In this document: positions 8,786 to 16,939 of the stretch, piece by piece
How the letters are laid out: each line of letters begins with the position of its first letter
Position numbering within the stretch: position 1 is the first letter of the stretch
Origin: RBG-16-66-20 sp035499575
Lineage (GTDB): Bacteria; Pseudomonadota; Gammaproteobacteria; Burkholderiales; SG8-39
Length of the DNA stretch: 64,000 bases
Assembly: GCA_035499575.1 (NCBI GenBank)
Contig: DATJYN010000115.1
Location: 31,350-95,349 of the forward strand
Reading direction: 5' to 3'
Position numbers and translations under genes: made by a program
Notes under the pieces: model-generated
Databases searched by the model: none
What the model saw: the letters and a program-made list of their open reading frames with translations, nothing else
What the model was told of the DNA's origin: nothing

Positions 8786-9748
8786 TCACGCGGGTGCGGC
8801 CCAGGGCGCCTGCATGCCGGGTGCGGCGCGCAGCGCGAGGATGTCGCGGAAATGTTCCGGTTCGTGGACTTTCACCAGCTCGCCGGGCCGCGGCAGGTAC
8901 TTGTCGTGCAGCCGGGAAAGCCAGAAGCGCAACGCAGCGGCGCGCAGCATCGCCGGCCAGGCCGCGCGCTCAGCGGCCTGCAGCGGACGCGCCGCCATGT
9001 ATGCACCCAGCAGTGCCTGCGTGCGTGCTTCGTCCAGCCGGCGGTCGCGCTCCGGGTTTACCAGGCACCAGTCGTTGGCGCAGACCGCGAGGTCGTAGAC
9101 AAAGCTATCGACGCCGGCGAAATAGAAATCGAAAACGCCGCTGATGCGCCCATCGCGGAATACCGCGTTGTCGCGGAATAGATCCGCGTGCACCGCCGCA
9201 CGCGGAAGATCGGGAAAGCGCTGCTGCGCCTGGAAGCGCAGTTCTTCCTCGAGCAGCTCCCCGCGCGCCGCATCCAGGAACGGCCGCACGTCGGCCGCCG
9301 CGTCACGCCACCACTTCGGCCCGCGCGGATTCTCCAGATAACCGTCGTACGAACACGCTGCGAGGTGCATGCGCGCGAGCAACTCGCCCAGTTCAGCGCA
9401 GTCGGCAGCATCTGGATTCTCGACCGACTTTCCTTCCAGCCGCGTGACCAGCGCCGCCGGCTTGCCGTTCAGGCTCGACAGAAAACGGTCGTTCAGGTCG
9501 GCGATCGGCGCCGGGCAGGGGATGCCATGGCGCGCGAGATGGGCCATCAGGTCGAGGTAGAACGGCAGTTCGGCAGCTGGCAGGCGCTCGAACAGCGTCA
9601 GCACGTAGCGCCCCTGGCCGGTGGTGACGAAGTAGTTGGTGTTCTCGATCCCCGCCGCGATCGGCTCGAGCGCGACCGGCACGCCGACCGAATAGTTTTT
9701 CAGCCAAGCGGCGAGCTGGCCGTCAGAGACTGGGGTGAAAACCGACAA
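8786..9748 (-). CDS. thrB: homoserine kinase, APH-fold type
   Basis: A 320-residue homoserine kinase of the aminoglycoside-phosphotransferase fold (ThrB of pseudomonads and betaproteobacteria, unrelated to the GHMP-type enzyme of E. coli). It phosphorylates homoserine on the way to threonine. Signs are the N-terminal FTPVSDGQLAAWLKNYSVG, GIENTNYFVTT, the catalytic loop VHADLFRDNAVF (~residue 190) and the metal-binding VFDFYFAGVDSF. The start appears to be TTG at 9748, since the family usually begins with (A/S)VFT right after the first Met and no ATG lies nearby. It sits 29 bases after the DUF2782 gene. Confidence 0.93.
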   Translation of the reverse strand: MSVFTPVSDGQLAAWLKNYSVGVPVALEPIAAGIENTNYFVTTGQGRYVLTLFERLPAAELPFYLDLMAHLARHGIPCPAPIADLNDRFLSSLNGKPAALVTRLEGKSVENPDAADCAELGELLARMHLAACSYDGYLENPRGPKWWRDAAADVRPFLDAARGELLEEELRFQAQQRFPDLPRAAVHADLFRDNAVFRDGRISGVFDFYFAGVDSFVYDLAVCANDWCLVNPERDRRLDEARTQALLGAYMAARPLQAAERAAWPAMLRAAALRFWLSRLHDKYLPRPGELVKVHEPEHFRDILALRAAPGMQAPWAAPA

Positions 9749-9777
9749 GCGGGAGTAACGTCAGCGGCCGGACGACA

Positions 9778-10110
9778 TCAGTCGAAGGTCTTGATCGTCC
9801 ACATCGGCACGCGTACGCCGGGGTCGAGCGAATCGCGCAGCGTCCAGTTGCCGTTGCCGAGAGGATCTACCAGGTAATAGGGCGCGCCGTTCGCCGGCGT
9901 GACCTTGATCATCACGATGCGCCCGCCGTCGCGCACCTCCTCGATCTTGTCGCCTTTCTGCGGCGCGATGCGCACGTTTGCGTCGTCCGCGCCCTCGCGG
10001 ACCACCGGCGGCGGCGGCGCTTCGGGCAGCGGCTCGAGCTTGGGCGGCGGCTGTTGCGCGAGCACGCCCGCGGCGGCGGCCGACAGAGCCAGAAATAGAA
10101 CGCGACGCAT
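9778..10110 (-). CDS. DUF2782 exported protein
   Basis: A 110-residue protein with a signal peptide (MRRVLFLALSAAAAGVLAQ), a proline-rich linker (PPPKLEPLPEAPPPP) and a DUF2782 domain from about residue 38 (NVRIAPQKGDKIEEVRDGGR to the end). It is typical of betaproteobacteria upstream of thrB and beside polA. Function is unknown; a periplasmic location is inferred from the signal peptide. The plus strand, not the minus strand, carries the GGGAGG next to its start, so it has no good Shine-Dalgarno; a TAGAAT hexamer lies only six bases before the ATG. Confidence 0.85.
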   Translation of the reverse strand: MRRVLFLALSAAAAGVLAQQPPPKLEPLPEAPPPPVVREGADDANVRIAPQKGDKIEEVRDGGRIVMIKVTPANGAPYYLVDPLGNGNWTLRDSLDPGVRVPMWTIKTFD

Positions 10111-10116
10111 GGGAGG

Positions 10117-10134
10117 ATTCTACTCCACTAGAAT
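10117..10134. promoter_or_regulatory. back-to-back -10-like hexamers between DUF2782 and polA
   Basis: The 44-base divergent gap holds TAGAAT reading plus at 10129-10134, suitably placed before the polA start at 10155, and TAGAAT reading minus at 10117-10122, close to the DUF2782 start at 10110. No matching -35 boxes are clear, so this is only a proposal. Confidence 0.3.
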
Positions 10135-10154
10135 AACGCGGAGCAGCGTCCCCG

Positions 10155-12872
10155 ATGCTCAATACTCTCCTGCTGGTCGACGGCTCTTCCTACCTGTACC
10201 GCGCGTTCCACGCGCTGCCCGAGCTGAAAAGCCCGCGCGGCGAGCCTACCGGCGCGATCCATGGCGTGCTCAACATGCTCAAGCGCCTGGCCGCCGATTA
10301 TCCGGCTGCCGCGCGCGCCTGCGTTTTCGACGCCAAGGGAAAAACGTTCCGCGAGGACGCCTACCCCGCGTACAAGGCAAACCGGCCGTCGATGCCGGAG
10401 GATCTCGCCGGCCAAATAGAGCCGCTGAAGGAAGCCGTGGCGGCGCTCGGCTGGCCGGTACTGACCGTGCCCGGCGTGGAAGCCGACGACGTGATCGCGA
10501 CGCTCGCCGGGGAAGCCAAACGCGGGGGCTGGAGCTGCGTTATTTCCACGGGCGACAAGGATCTTGCGCAGCTCGTCGACGAGCAGGTGACGCTTGTCAA
10601 CACCATGTCCAACGAAAAGCTCGACCCCGCGGGCGTGCGGCAGAAGTTCGGCGTCGCGCCCGAGCAGATCGTCGACTACCTCTCGCTTACGGGCGACGCC
10701 GTGGACAACGTTCCCGGGGTCGAAAAGGTCGGGCCGAAGACCGCCGCCAAATGGATCCAGAAGTACGGTTCGCTCGAACAGGTGATGGCGCATGCGGGCG
10801 AGATCCCCGGCGCGGTTGGCGAGAACCTGCGCAAGGCGCTCGATTGGCTTCCCAAGGGGCGCGAACTCCTGACCGTGAAACGCGACGTGAAGCTGACCGT
10901 CGGGTTGGGCGATCTGGGCGCGAAGGATGCCGATGCGGGGAAACTCGCGGAATTTTTCGAGCGTTACGGCATGAAGGCGATGCTGCGCGAAATCCAGGGC
11001 AATAAGGCGGCCGAACCATCCGCCACACCTTCCACCGCCGCCGATCCGGTAAATCCGCCCGAGGAGGCACGGCGTCGCAAGTATCTCTCCCTGCAGGGCG
11101 AAGATCTTCATGTATTCCTGAAGAAGCTGGCAAGCGCCGAGTTGGTCGGCTTCGATACCGAAACGACGGGCCTCGAGCCGATGCTCGCGCGCCTTGTGGG
11201 CATGTCCTTCGCTTTTGGCGAAACGGCCTGGTACCTGCCGCTCGCGCACGAATACCCCGGCGCGCCGGACCAGGCAGGCGCCGAAAAGGCGCTGCAGATC
11301 CTCAAGCCCTGGCTGGAGGGGGGGCGCCACCGCAAGGTCGGGCAGAACCTCAAGTTCGACGCCCATATTCTTGCCAACCACGGCGTGCGCCTGGGCGGCA
11401 TTGCGCACGACACGCTGCTCGAGTCCTATGTCTACGAGGTACACGAGCGCCACGACATGGACTCGATGGCGGCGCGGCACCTCGGCTGGAAGACCATCAC
11501 CTACGACGAGGTGACCGGCAAGGGCGCCTCGCGCATCTCCTTCTCCGCGGTCGATATCGCGCGCGCCACCCAGTACGCCGCCGAAGACGCGGATTTCGCG
11601 CTCGCCGTTCACGCCGTCCTCTACCCGAAGATTGCGGCGGACGAAAAGCTTAAATCCATCTACGAGCACATCGAGATGCCGGTAATGCCCGTGCTCCTGC
11701 GGGTGGAGCGCAACGGGGTGCTGATCGACGGCGCCAAGCTGGAGGCGCAGAGCCACGAACTCGGCAAGGAAATGCTGAAGAAGGAGCAGGACGCCTACGC
11801 GGCGGCCGGGCAGCCTTTCAATCTCAGCTCGCCCAAGCAGCTCGGCGAAATCCTGTTCGAGAAGCAGAAACTGCCGGTCAAGAAGAAAACGCCCAAGGGC
11901 CAGCCCTCCACCGACGAGGACGTGCTCGCCGAGCTCGCGCTCGACTACCCGCTGCCGAAGCTGCTGCTCGAGTACCGCGGCCTCGCCAAGCTGAAGTCCA
12001 CCTACACCGACAAACTGCCGCGCATGGTCGATCCGAACACGGGGCGCGTGCACACCACCTATTCCCAGGCGACCGCGGTGACGGGACGGCTCGCCTCGAA
12101 CGATCCCAACCTGCAGAACATCCCGATCCGCACGCCGCAGGGCCGGCGCATCCGCGAGGCTTTCATCGCGCCCGCGGGCAGCAAGATCATCTCCGCCGAC
12201 TACTCGCAGATCGAGCTGCGCATCATGGCGCACCTGTCGGGCGACAAGGGGCTGTGCCATGCCTTCGAGCATGGCCACGACGTGCACCAGGCCACCGCCG
12301 CCGAGGTATTCGGCGTGCCGCTCGACAAGGTGAGCAAGGACGAGCGCCGCACCGCCAAGGTGATCAACTTCGGCCTGATCTACGGCATGAGCGCGTTCGG
12401 TCTCGCGCAGAACCTCGGCATCGAGCGCGCCACCGCGCAGGCCTACATCGAGTCCTACTTCAACCGCTATCCGGGAGTGAAGAAATTCATGGACGAGACC
12501 CGGGAAAAGGCGCGCACGCTCGGCTACGTTGAAACCGTGTTCGGCCGGCGCCTGCGCCTGCCCGAGATCAATTCAGGCTCGCCCGCGCGCCGCCAGGGCG
12601 CGGAGCGCGCCGCGATCAACGCGCCGATGCAGGGCACCGCCGCCGATCTCATCAAGCTGGCGATGATCGCCGTGCAGGAATGGCTGGACAGGAAAAAGAT
12701 GAAGAGCTTGCTGATCATGCAGGTCCACGACGAACTGGTGCTGGAGGTTCCGGAGAAGGAGCTCGCCGACGTGAAGGAGAAGACGCGCGAGTTGATGCAA
12801 GGAGTCGCCAAGCTGCGCGTGCCCCTGATCGTCGACGTCGGCGTCGGGGAAAACTGGGACCAGGCGCACTAG
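10155..12872 (+). CDS. polA: DNA polymerase I
   Basis: A full-length 905-residue Pol I for Okazaki-fragment processing and repair. The N-terminal 5'-3' exonuclease is recognisable from LLLVDGSSYLYRAFHALPEL and the VPGVEKVGPKTAAKW helix-hairpin-helix. The 3'-5' proofreading domain is active-looking, with FDTETTGLEP (~residue 332). The polymerase domain has motif A SADYSQIELRIMAHLSGD (~681), motif B RRTAKVINFGLIYGMSAFG (~731) and motif C MQVHDELVLEVP (~854). It is transcribed alone, divergent from DUF2782 and convergent with the DUF4197 gene. All three activities are expected. Confidence 0.98.
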   Translation: MLNTLLLVDGSSYLYRAFHALPELKSPRGEPTGAIHGVLNMLKRLAADYPAAARACVFDAKGKTFREDAYPAYKANRPSMPEDLAGQIEPLKEAVAALGWPVLTVPGVEADDVIATLAGEAKRGGWSCVISTGDKDLAQLVDEQVTLVNTMSNEKLDPAGVRQKFGVAPEQIVDYLSLTGDAVDNVPGVEKVGPKTAAKWIQKYGSLEQVMAHAGEIPGAVGENLRKALDWLPKGRELLTVKRDVKLTVGLGDLGAKDADAGKLAEFFERYGMKAMLREIQGNKAAEPSATPSTAADPVNPPEEARRRKYLSLQGEDLHVFLKKLASAELVGFDTETTGLEPMLARLVGMSFAFGETAWYLPLAHEYPGAPDQAGAEKALQILKPWLEGGRHRKVGQNLKFDAHILANHGVRLGGIAHDTLLESYVYEVHERHDMDSMAARHLGWKTITYDEVTGKGASRISFSAVDIARATQYAAEDADFALAVHAVLYPKIAADEKLKSIYEHIEMPVMPVLLRVERNGVLIDGAKLEAQSHELGKEMLKKEQDAYAAAGQPFNLSSPKQLGEILFEKQKLPVKKKTPKGQPSTDEDVLAELALDYPLPKLLLEYRGLAKLKSTYTDKLPRMVDPNTGRVHTTYSQATAVTGRLASNDPNLQNIPIRTPQGRRIREAFIAPAGSKIISADYSQIELRIMAHLSGDKGLCHAFEHGHDVHQATAAEVFGVPLDKVSKDERRTAKVINFGLIYGMSAFGLAQNLGIERATAQAYIESYFNRYPGVKKFMDETREKARTLGYVETVFGRRLRLPEINSGSPARRQGAERAAINAPMQGTAADLIKLAMIAVQEWLDRKKMKSLLIMQVHDELVLEVPEKELADVKEKTRELMQGVAKLRVPLIVDVGVGENWDQAH

Positions 12873-12887
12873 GCGCCGAGCCTCAGG

Positions 12888-13574
12888 CTACTTCAACGCG
12901 CCAAACACCTTCTTGATGATGTCGCTGCCCGCCTGCACCGGATTCTGGCGGATCTTCTTCTCTTCCTCGGCGACCATGTAGAACAGGCCGTCGAGCGACT
13001 TCTGCGTCACGTAGTCGTCCAGGTTGGCCTGGTCCTTCTTGATCAGCCCGAATTGCGCGCCCTTCTGCGCGTACTGGTTGTACTTGTCCGCGAGCTTCAC
13101 CTTGGCGGTCGCCTGCTTGACGATCGGCAAGAATTTCTCGCGCAGCTGGTCGCTGGTCGTGCGCTTGAAGTAATCGGTACCCGAGGTCTGGCCGCCGGTG
13201 AGGATGCCCTTGGCGTCCTGCACGCTCATCTTCTTGATCGACTCGGTGAACAGCTTTTTCGCTTCCGGCACCGCCTGTTCGGCCGCCCGGTTCATGGTCA
13301 ATACCAGTTCGTCGGCGTATTTGCCCATGCCGACGGTGTGCATGAGCTTTTCGTACTTCTTCAGCGAATCGGGTAGCGGGATTTTCACCGCGCTGTTGCC
13401 GAAGAAGCCGTCGGTCTTGCCGAGAGAGTCGACTGCCGCGCCGGCGCCCTTCTCAAGCGCCGCCTTTAAGCCGGAAGCCGCGTCCTGGTTGCTGAGCGCA
13501 TCGAGGTTTGCCTGCGCCGGCATCGTCCAGCCCAGCAGTAGCGCGAGGAACAGGGGAATACCGCGAGCGGTCAT
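12888..13574 (-). CDS. DUF4197 exported protein
   Basis: A 228-residue protein with a signal peptide (MTARGIPLFLALLLGWTMPAQA) and a DUF4197 domain: GLKAALEKGAGAAVDSLGK, then GFFGNSAVKIPLPDSLKKYE, KILTGG-like AKGILTGGQTSGTDYFKR and LDGLFYMVAEEEKKIRQNP. The start at 13574 is favoured over one 12 bases upstream because GGAGG lies five bases before it. The family is periplasmic and of unknown function. It stands alone, convergent with polA and divergent from the EF-hand/BON gene. Confidence 0.85.
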   Translation of the reverse strand: MTARGIPLFLALLLGWTMPAQANLDALSNQDAASGLKAALEKGAGAAVDSLGKTDGFFGNSAVKIPLPDSLKKYEKLMHTVGMGKYADELVLTMNRAAEQAVPEAKKLFTESIKKMSVQDAKGILTGGQTSGTDYFKRTTSDQLREKFLPIVKQATAKVKLADKYNQYAQKGAQFGLIKKDQANLDDYVTQKSLDGLFYMVAEEEKKIRQNPVQAGSDIIKKVFGALK

Positions 13575-13619
13575 GGCGTCCTCCAAGTGAACTAGCGCGC
13601 AAGCTTATCCCGAAAACCT

Positions 13620-13635
13620 GTCGCCTGAGAGCGAC
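13620..13635. repeat. inverted repeat GTCGC-N6-GCGAC, candidate activator site
   Basis: Perfect 5-bp arms GTCGC and GCGAC separated by CTGAGA. The centre is about 98 bases upstream of the transcription start predicted from the sigma-54 promoter at 13700-13715, which is a normal place for an enhancer-binding protein site. The identity of the activator is unknown. Confidence 0.35.
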
Positions 13636-13699
13636 GAATTTGCCGTTTTCCGGCCCTGCCCCCTACGCTAATGCCTTGATGTTCGTGGGAATGGGCTGG

Positions 13700-13715
13700 T
13701 GGCACGGCGGTTGCA
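13700..13715 (+). promoter_or_regulatory. sigma-54 (-24/-12) promoter, perfect consensus
   Basis: The sequence TGGCACGGCGGTTGCA matches the sigma-54 consensus TGGCACG-N4-TTGCW at every fixed position, with GG at 13701-13702 and GC at 13713-13714. The predicted start of transcription is near 13726, 24 bases before the ATG at 13750, and AGGAG lies in the leader. It lies in the 175-base gap between DUF4197 and the EF-hand/BON gene. Confidence 0.85.
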
Positions 13716-13749
13716 GATAGTCCGGTGTCTTCCACGAAAGGAGAATTCG

Positions 13750-14220
13750 ATGAAATTCCATCGTGCAATACCCGCGGCCGCCATTTCGCTGGCGCTCTAT
13801 GCGGTTGCCGCGCATGCAGTCGACAACAACACGAAGTTCGACCAGCTGGACAAGAACCACGACGGTGTCCTGACGCAGGACGAGGTACGCGGCATCCCCG
13901 ACTATGCGCGCGCCTTCATCGAGGCCGACGAGAACAAGGATGGCAAGCTCGATCGCACGGAGTTCGTCAAGGCCGAGGCGATCCACGACCGCATCGCCGC
14001 GGGCAAGTACGTGAACGACAGCGTCATCACCGCCAAGGTGAAGGCGGCGCTGCTGAAAGAGCCCGACCTGAAATCGCTCGACGTCAGCGTCGAAACGCAG
14101 CGCGGCGAAGTGCTGCTGTCGGGCTTCGTCAAGGACGAAGTCCAGAAGCGGAAGGCAATGAAGGTCGCCATCGCGGTGAGCGGCGTCGCGTCGGTGAAAG
14201 ACGCGATGGTGGTGCGCTAA
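13750..14220 (+). CDS. exported EF-hand / BON-domain protein
   Basis: A 156-residue protein with a signal peptide (MKFHRAIPAAAISLALYAVA, cleavage after AHA at ~23). Two canonical 12-residue EF-hand loops follow, DKNHDGVLTQDE (34-45) and DENKDGKLDRTE (60-71), each with acidic or Asn residues at positions 1, 3, 5 and Glu at 12, so Ca2+ binding is likely. A BON domain occupies ~87-156 (DSVITAKVKAALLKEPDLKS ... VASVKDAMVVR), a fold linked to phospholipid binding and envelope stability. The start at 13750 has AGGAG eight bases upstream. Transcription should depend on the perfect sigma-54 promoter at 13700. Its stop overlaps that of lipA on the other strand. Confidence 0.88.
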   Translation: MKFHRAIPAAAISLALYAVAAHAVDNNTKFDQLDKNHDGVLTQDEVRGIPDYARAFIEADENKDGKLDRTEFVKAEAIHDRIAAGKYVNDSVITAKVKAALLKEPDLKSLDVSVETQRGEVLLSGFVKDEVQKRKAMKVAIAVSGVASVKDAMVVR

Positions 14221-15179
14221 ACGGCGGAGGCGCCCGGGGCGTGCTCCGCACGCCCTGCGTCCCGGGCTTGCCGGTCGGCGTGGTAGGACGAGCGGACCAG
14301 CGGGCCGACAGCTGCATGGCGAAAGCCCATCGCCCGCGCCTCGCGCTCGAAGCGCGCGAAAGTATCCGGCGTCACGTAGCGCTCGACCCGGAGGTGGTGT
14401 GCTGAAGGCGCGAGGTACTGGCCGATGGTCAACATGGCCACGCCGTGCGCGCGCAGGTCGCGCATCACGGCGAGGATTTCCTCGTCGGTCTCGCCCAGCC
14501 CGACCATCAGCCCGGACTTGGCCGGCACCGAGGGATTGAGTTTGCCGAGCCGGGAGAACAGTTCAAGCGAATGCTCGTAGCTGCCGCCCGGCCGCGCCTG
14601 CTTGTACAGGCGCGGCACGGTTTCCATGTTGTGGTTCAATACATCCGGCGGCGCCGCCGACAGCAGGTCCAGCGCGCGCTCCAGGCGGCCGCGGAAATCC
14701 GGCACCAGTACCTCGATCGTCGTGCGCGGTGAATGCTCGCGCACTGCGCGGATGCAATCGACGAAGTGCTGCGCCCCCCCGTCCCTGAGGTCGTCGCGGT
14801 CGACGCTGGTGATGACGACGTAGGAGAGGCCCAGCTTCGATACGGTTTCCGAAAGGTGACGCGGTTCCTCAGGGTCGGGCGCCAGCGGCCGGCCGTGCGC
14901 CACGTCGCAGAACGGGCAGCGGCGCGTGCAGATGTCGCCCAGGATCATGAAGGTCGCGGTGCCGTTGCCGAAGCACTCGGCGATGTTCGGGCAGGATGCT
15001 TCCTCGCAGACGGTATGCAGGTGCTGTTCACGCAGAATCCGCTTGATCTCGTGGAAGCGCGAATCCGGCATCGGCGCGCGCACGCGAATCCAGTCGGGCT
15101 TCGCCAGCTTTTCCTTCGGGAAGAATTTCAGGCGCGCCGTCTTCAGCGCTCCCTTCTCCTTGACGCCGGCTTCACGCAT
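14217..15179 (-). CDS. lipA: lipoyl synthase
   Basis: A 320-residue radical-SAM enzyme that inserts two sulfurs into octanoyl chains on lipoyl domains. The auxiliary-cluster motif CEEASCPNIAEC is followed by FMILGDICTRRCPFCDVAHG with the radical-SAM CxxxCxxC, and the C-terminal serine ligand is in GPLVRSSYHAD. The start at 15179 (MREAGVKEKG) overlaps the lipB stop by eight bases; an upstream start inside lipB is less likely. It forms the end of a lipB-lipA transcript. The enzyme serves pyruvate and 2-oxoglutarate dehydrogenases and the glycine cleavage system. Confidence 0.97.
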   Translation of the reverse strand: MREAGVKEKGALKTARLKFFPKEKLAKPDWIRVRAPMPDSRFHEIKRILREQHLHTVCEEASCPNIAECFGNGTATFMILGDICTRRCPFCDVAHGRPLAPDPEEPRHLSETVSKLGLSYVVITSVDRDDLRDGGAQHFVDCIRAVREHSPRTTIEVLVPDFRGRLERALDLLSAAPPDVLNHNMETVPRLYKQARPGGSYEHSLELFSRLGKLNPSVPAKSGLMVGLGETDEEILAVMRDLRAHGVAMLTIGQYLAPSAHHLRVERYVTPDTFARFEREARAMGFRHAAVGPLVRSSYHADRQARDAGRAEHAPGASAV

Positions 15180-15804
15180 GGTCGAGCACGCGGTCCAGGT
15201 TCCGGGCAAGGATTCCGGCCAGCCGCGCGCCCGCGCTCTGCACCGTGAAGTCGAAACCCAGGTCGCGCGTTTGCGTCACCCTGAGGCCGGGAAAACCGCA
15301 GGGATCGATAGCGTCGAACGGCGCGAGGTCCATGTCGATATTCATCGCCAAGCCGTGGAACGCGCAGCCGCGGGAAACGCGGATGCCGAGTGCCGCGACC
15401 TTGGCGCCTTCGACATAGACGCCAGGCGCGCCTGGCCGGCGTTCGCCGCGGCCGTCGAGCAGGTCGATGACCGACTGCTCGAGCAGGGCGACGAACTGCT
15501 TTACCTTGATACCGCGCCGGGCCAGATCGACCAGGGTGTAGAGCACCAGCTGGCCTGGGCCATGGTAGGTGACTTCGCCCCCGCGCTCGACCTGCACGAC
15601 CGGAATGCCGTTGCCGAATTTCGGCCCGTGCGCCGCGTTGGCAGCGAGGCCAAGCGTATAGACCGGCGGATGTTCCAGGAGCCAGAATTCATCGACAGTG
15701 CTTTCATTCCGATTGGCCGTGAATTCGCGCATTTTTTTCAAGGACGATTCATACTGGATTACACCCAGTTGAACGGTCCGCACCCGCTCCGTCACTTCAT
15801 GCAT
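15172..15804 (-). CDS. lipB: octanoyl-ACP:protein octanoyltransferase
   Basis: A 210-residue LipB that moves octanoyl groups from acyl carrier protein onto lipoyl domains, the step before lipA. The signature VERGGEVTYHGPGQLVLYTL, the catalytic lysine in EGAKVAALGIRVSRG and the catalytic cysteine in IDPCGFPGLRVTQ are all present. The ATG at 15804 overlaps the TGA of the DUF493 gene (TGATG), suggesting translational coupling; a start 33 bases upstream would extend into that gene. Confidence 0.95.
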   Translation of the reverse strand: MHEVTERVRTVQLGVIQYESSLKKMREFTANRNESTVDEFWLLEHPPVYTLGLAANAAHGPKFGNGIPVVQVERGGEVTYHGPGQLVLYTLVDLARRGIKVKQFVALLEQSVIDLLDGRGERRPGAPGVYVEGAKVAALGIRVSRGCAFHGLAMNIDMDLAPFDAIDPCGFPGLRVTQTRDLGFDFTVQSAGARLAGILARNLDRVLDHA

Positions 15805-16091
15805 CACAGCACCATCACTACGGAAGGATGGTCGCAAAGCTCCTGATAGAGCGCGTCGAGTTGCTCGCGGGAGGTCGCGTTCACGGTGGCGGTCAGGCTG
15901 ATGTACTTGCCCTCGCGGCTTGGCCGAGTCTCGATGGTCCCGGGCATGAAGTCGGGGGCGTGCCGGGTCACGATCTCGATCACCGCCCCGGTGAATCCGG
16001 CTTCGCGGCGGCCCATGATCTTGATCGGAAACTCGGTGGGAAATGCCAGCCCCACCGCTTCTTCAAGCGGCTTGTCTTTCCTTTCCTGCAC
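15804..16091 (-). CDS. DUF493 (YbeD-like) protein
   Basis: A 95-residue YbeD/DUF493 protein, a ferredoxin-like (ACT-like) fold of unknown function that is nearly always found beside lipB. Visible conserved parts are FPTEFPIKIMGRREAGFTGA and YISLTATVNATSREQLDALY. Translation begins at GTG (16091), inside the last 29 bases of the upstream transaminase gene. A regulatory role in lipoate metabolism has been guessed from context but is not shown. Confidence 0.88.
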   Translation of the reverse strand: MQERKDKPLEEAVGLAFPTEFPIKIMGRREAGFTGAVIEIVTRHAPDFMPGTIETRPSREGKYISLTATVNATSREQLDALYQELCDHPSVVMVL

Positions 16092-16929
16092 GCATCACTT
16101 TCTGCTTGAACTCCTGGTACAGGCCGTGCATCCGGCGAAATACCGGTCCCGGCTTGCCGTCGCCCACCGGCTTGCCGTCGAGCGCGACGATCGCCAGCAC
16201 TTCCTTGGACGATGAGGTGACCCAGAGTTCGTCGGCGCCGCGCACCTCCGCCTCGGCGATCGCGCGGAATTCGAGCGGCAGCCCGGCGCCCTGCGCGAGT
16301 TCGGTGATCACGTCGTACGTGATGCCGGGCAGGATCAGGTTGGATTTCGGCGGCGACAGGATCGCGCCGCGCTTCACGACGAACACGTTCGAGGCCGAGG
16401 CTTCCGTGAGCATGCCGCCGCGGAACAGAATGGTTTCGACCGCCCCCGCGTCCGCGGAAATCTGGCGCAGCAGGCAATTGCCGATCAGCGAAATCGACTT
16501 GATGTCGCAATGCTGCCAGCGGTCGTCGACGGCGGTGACTGCCGCTGCGCCGCGCGCGACGAGTTCGGCCGGCGGCGTGACGAGCGGGTTGGACATGAGG
16601 AACACCGTGGGCGCGACGTCCTTCGGAAACGAGTGGTCGCGCTTGGCGACACCGCGCGTAACCTGGAAATAGACGCCTTGGTCCTCGAAAGCCTGCTTTG
16701 CTACAAGCTGCAGGATGATCTCGCGCCATTCCGCGCGGCTGTAGGGATTGCGGATGCGCACCGCAGCGAGGCTGCGCTCCAGGCGCGCCAGGTGCTCGCC
16801 GAGCCGGAAAGGCACGCGCGAATATACCGGCACCAGTTCGTAGACGCCGTCGCCGAAGATGAAGCCGCGGTCCAGCACGGGAACCCGCGCTTCCTCGATC
16901 GGCATGAACTTTCCGTTCAGGAAAACCAT
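16063..16929 (-). CDS. dat: D-amino acid aminotransferase (class IV)
   Basis: A 288-residue PLP-dependent fold-type IV transaminase. N-terminal VPVLDRGFIFGDGVYELVPV is typical of D-alanine transaminases. The PLP lysine is in HCDIKSISLIGNCL, and ETILFRGGMLTEASASNVFV and ELWVTSSSKEVLAIV provide cofactor-phosphate and substrate contacts. It interconverts D-alanine and D-glutamate with their keto acids. It lies directly after the D-Ala carboxypeptidase gene, so it may recycle D-alanine released from peptidoglycan (inference). A branched-chain or ADC-lyase function is less likely given the signature. Confidence 0.9.
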   Translation of the reverse strand: MVFLNGKFMPIEEARVPVLDRGFIFGDGVYELVPVYSRVPFRLGEHLARLERSLAAVRIRNPYSRAEWREIILQLVAKQAFEDQGVYFQVTRGVAKRDHSFPKDVAPTVFLMSNPLVTPPAELVARGAAAVTAVDDRWQHCDIKSISLIGNCLLRQISADAGAVETILFRGGMLTEASASNVFVVKRGAILSPPKSNLILPGITYDVITELAQGAGLPLEFRAIAEAEVRGADELWVTSSSKEVLAIVALDGKPVGDGKPGPVFRRMHGLYQEFKQKVMRAGKERQAA

Positions 16930-16939
16930 GATCTGCTCG

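Noticed and set aside
10128..12287. 719-codon open frame on the minus strand across polA
   Set aside because: It lies wholly opposite a textbook polA; long antisense frames are expected in GC-rich DNA and its translation has no family features.
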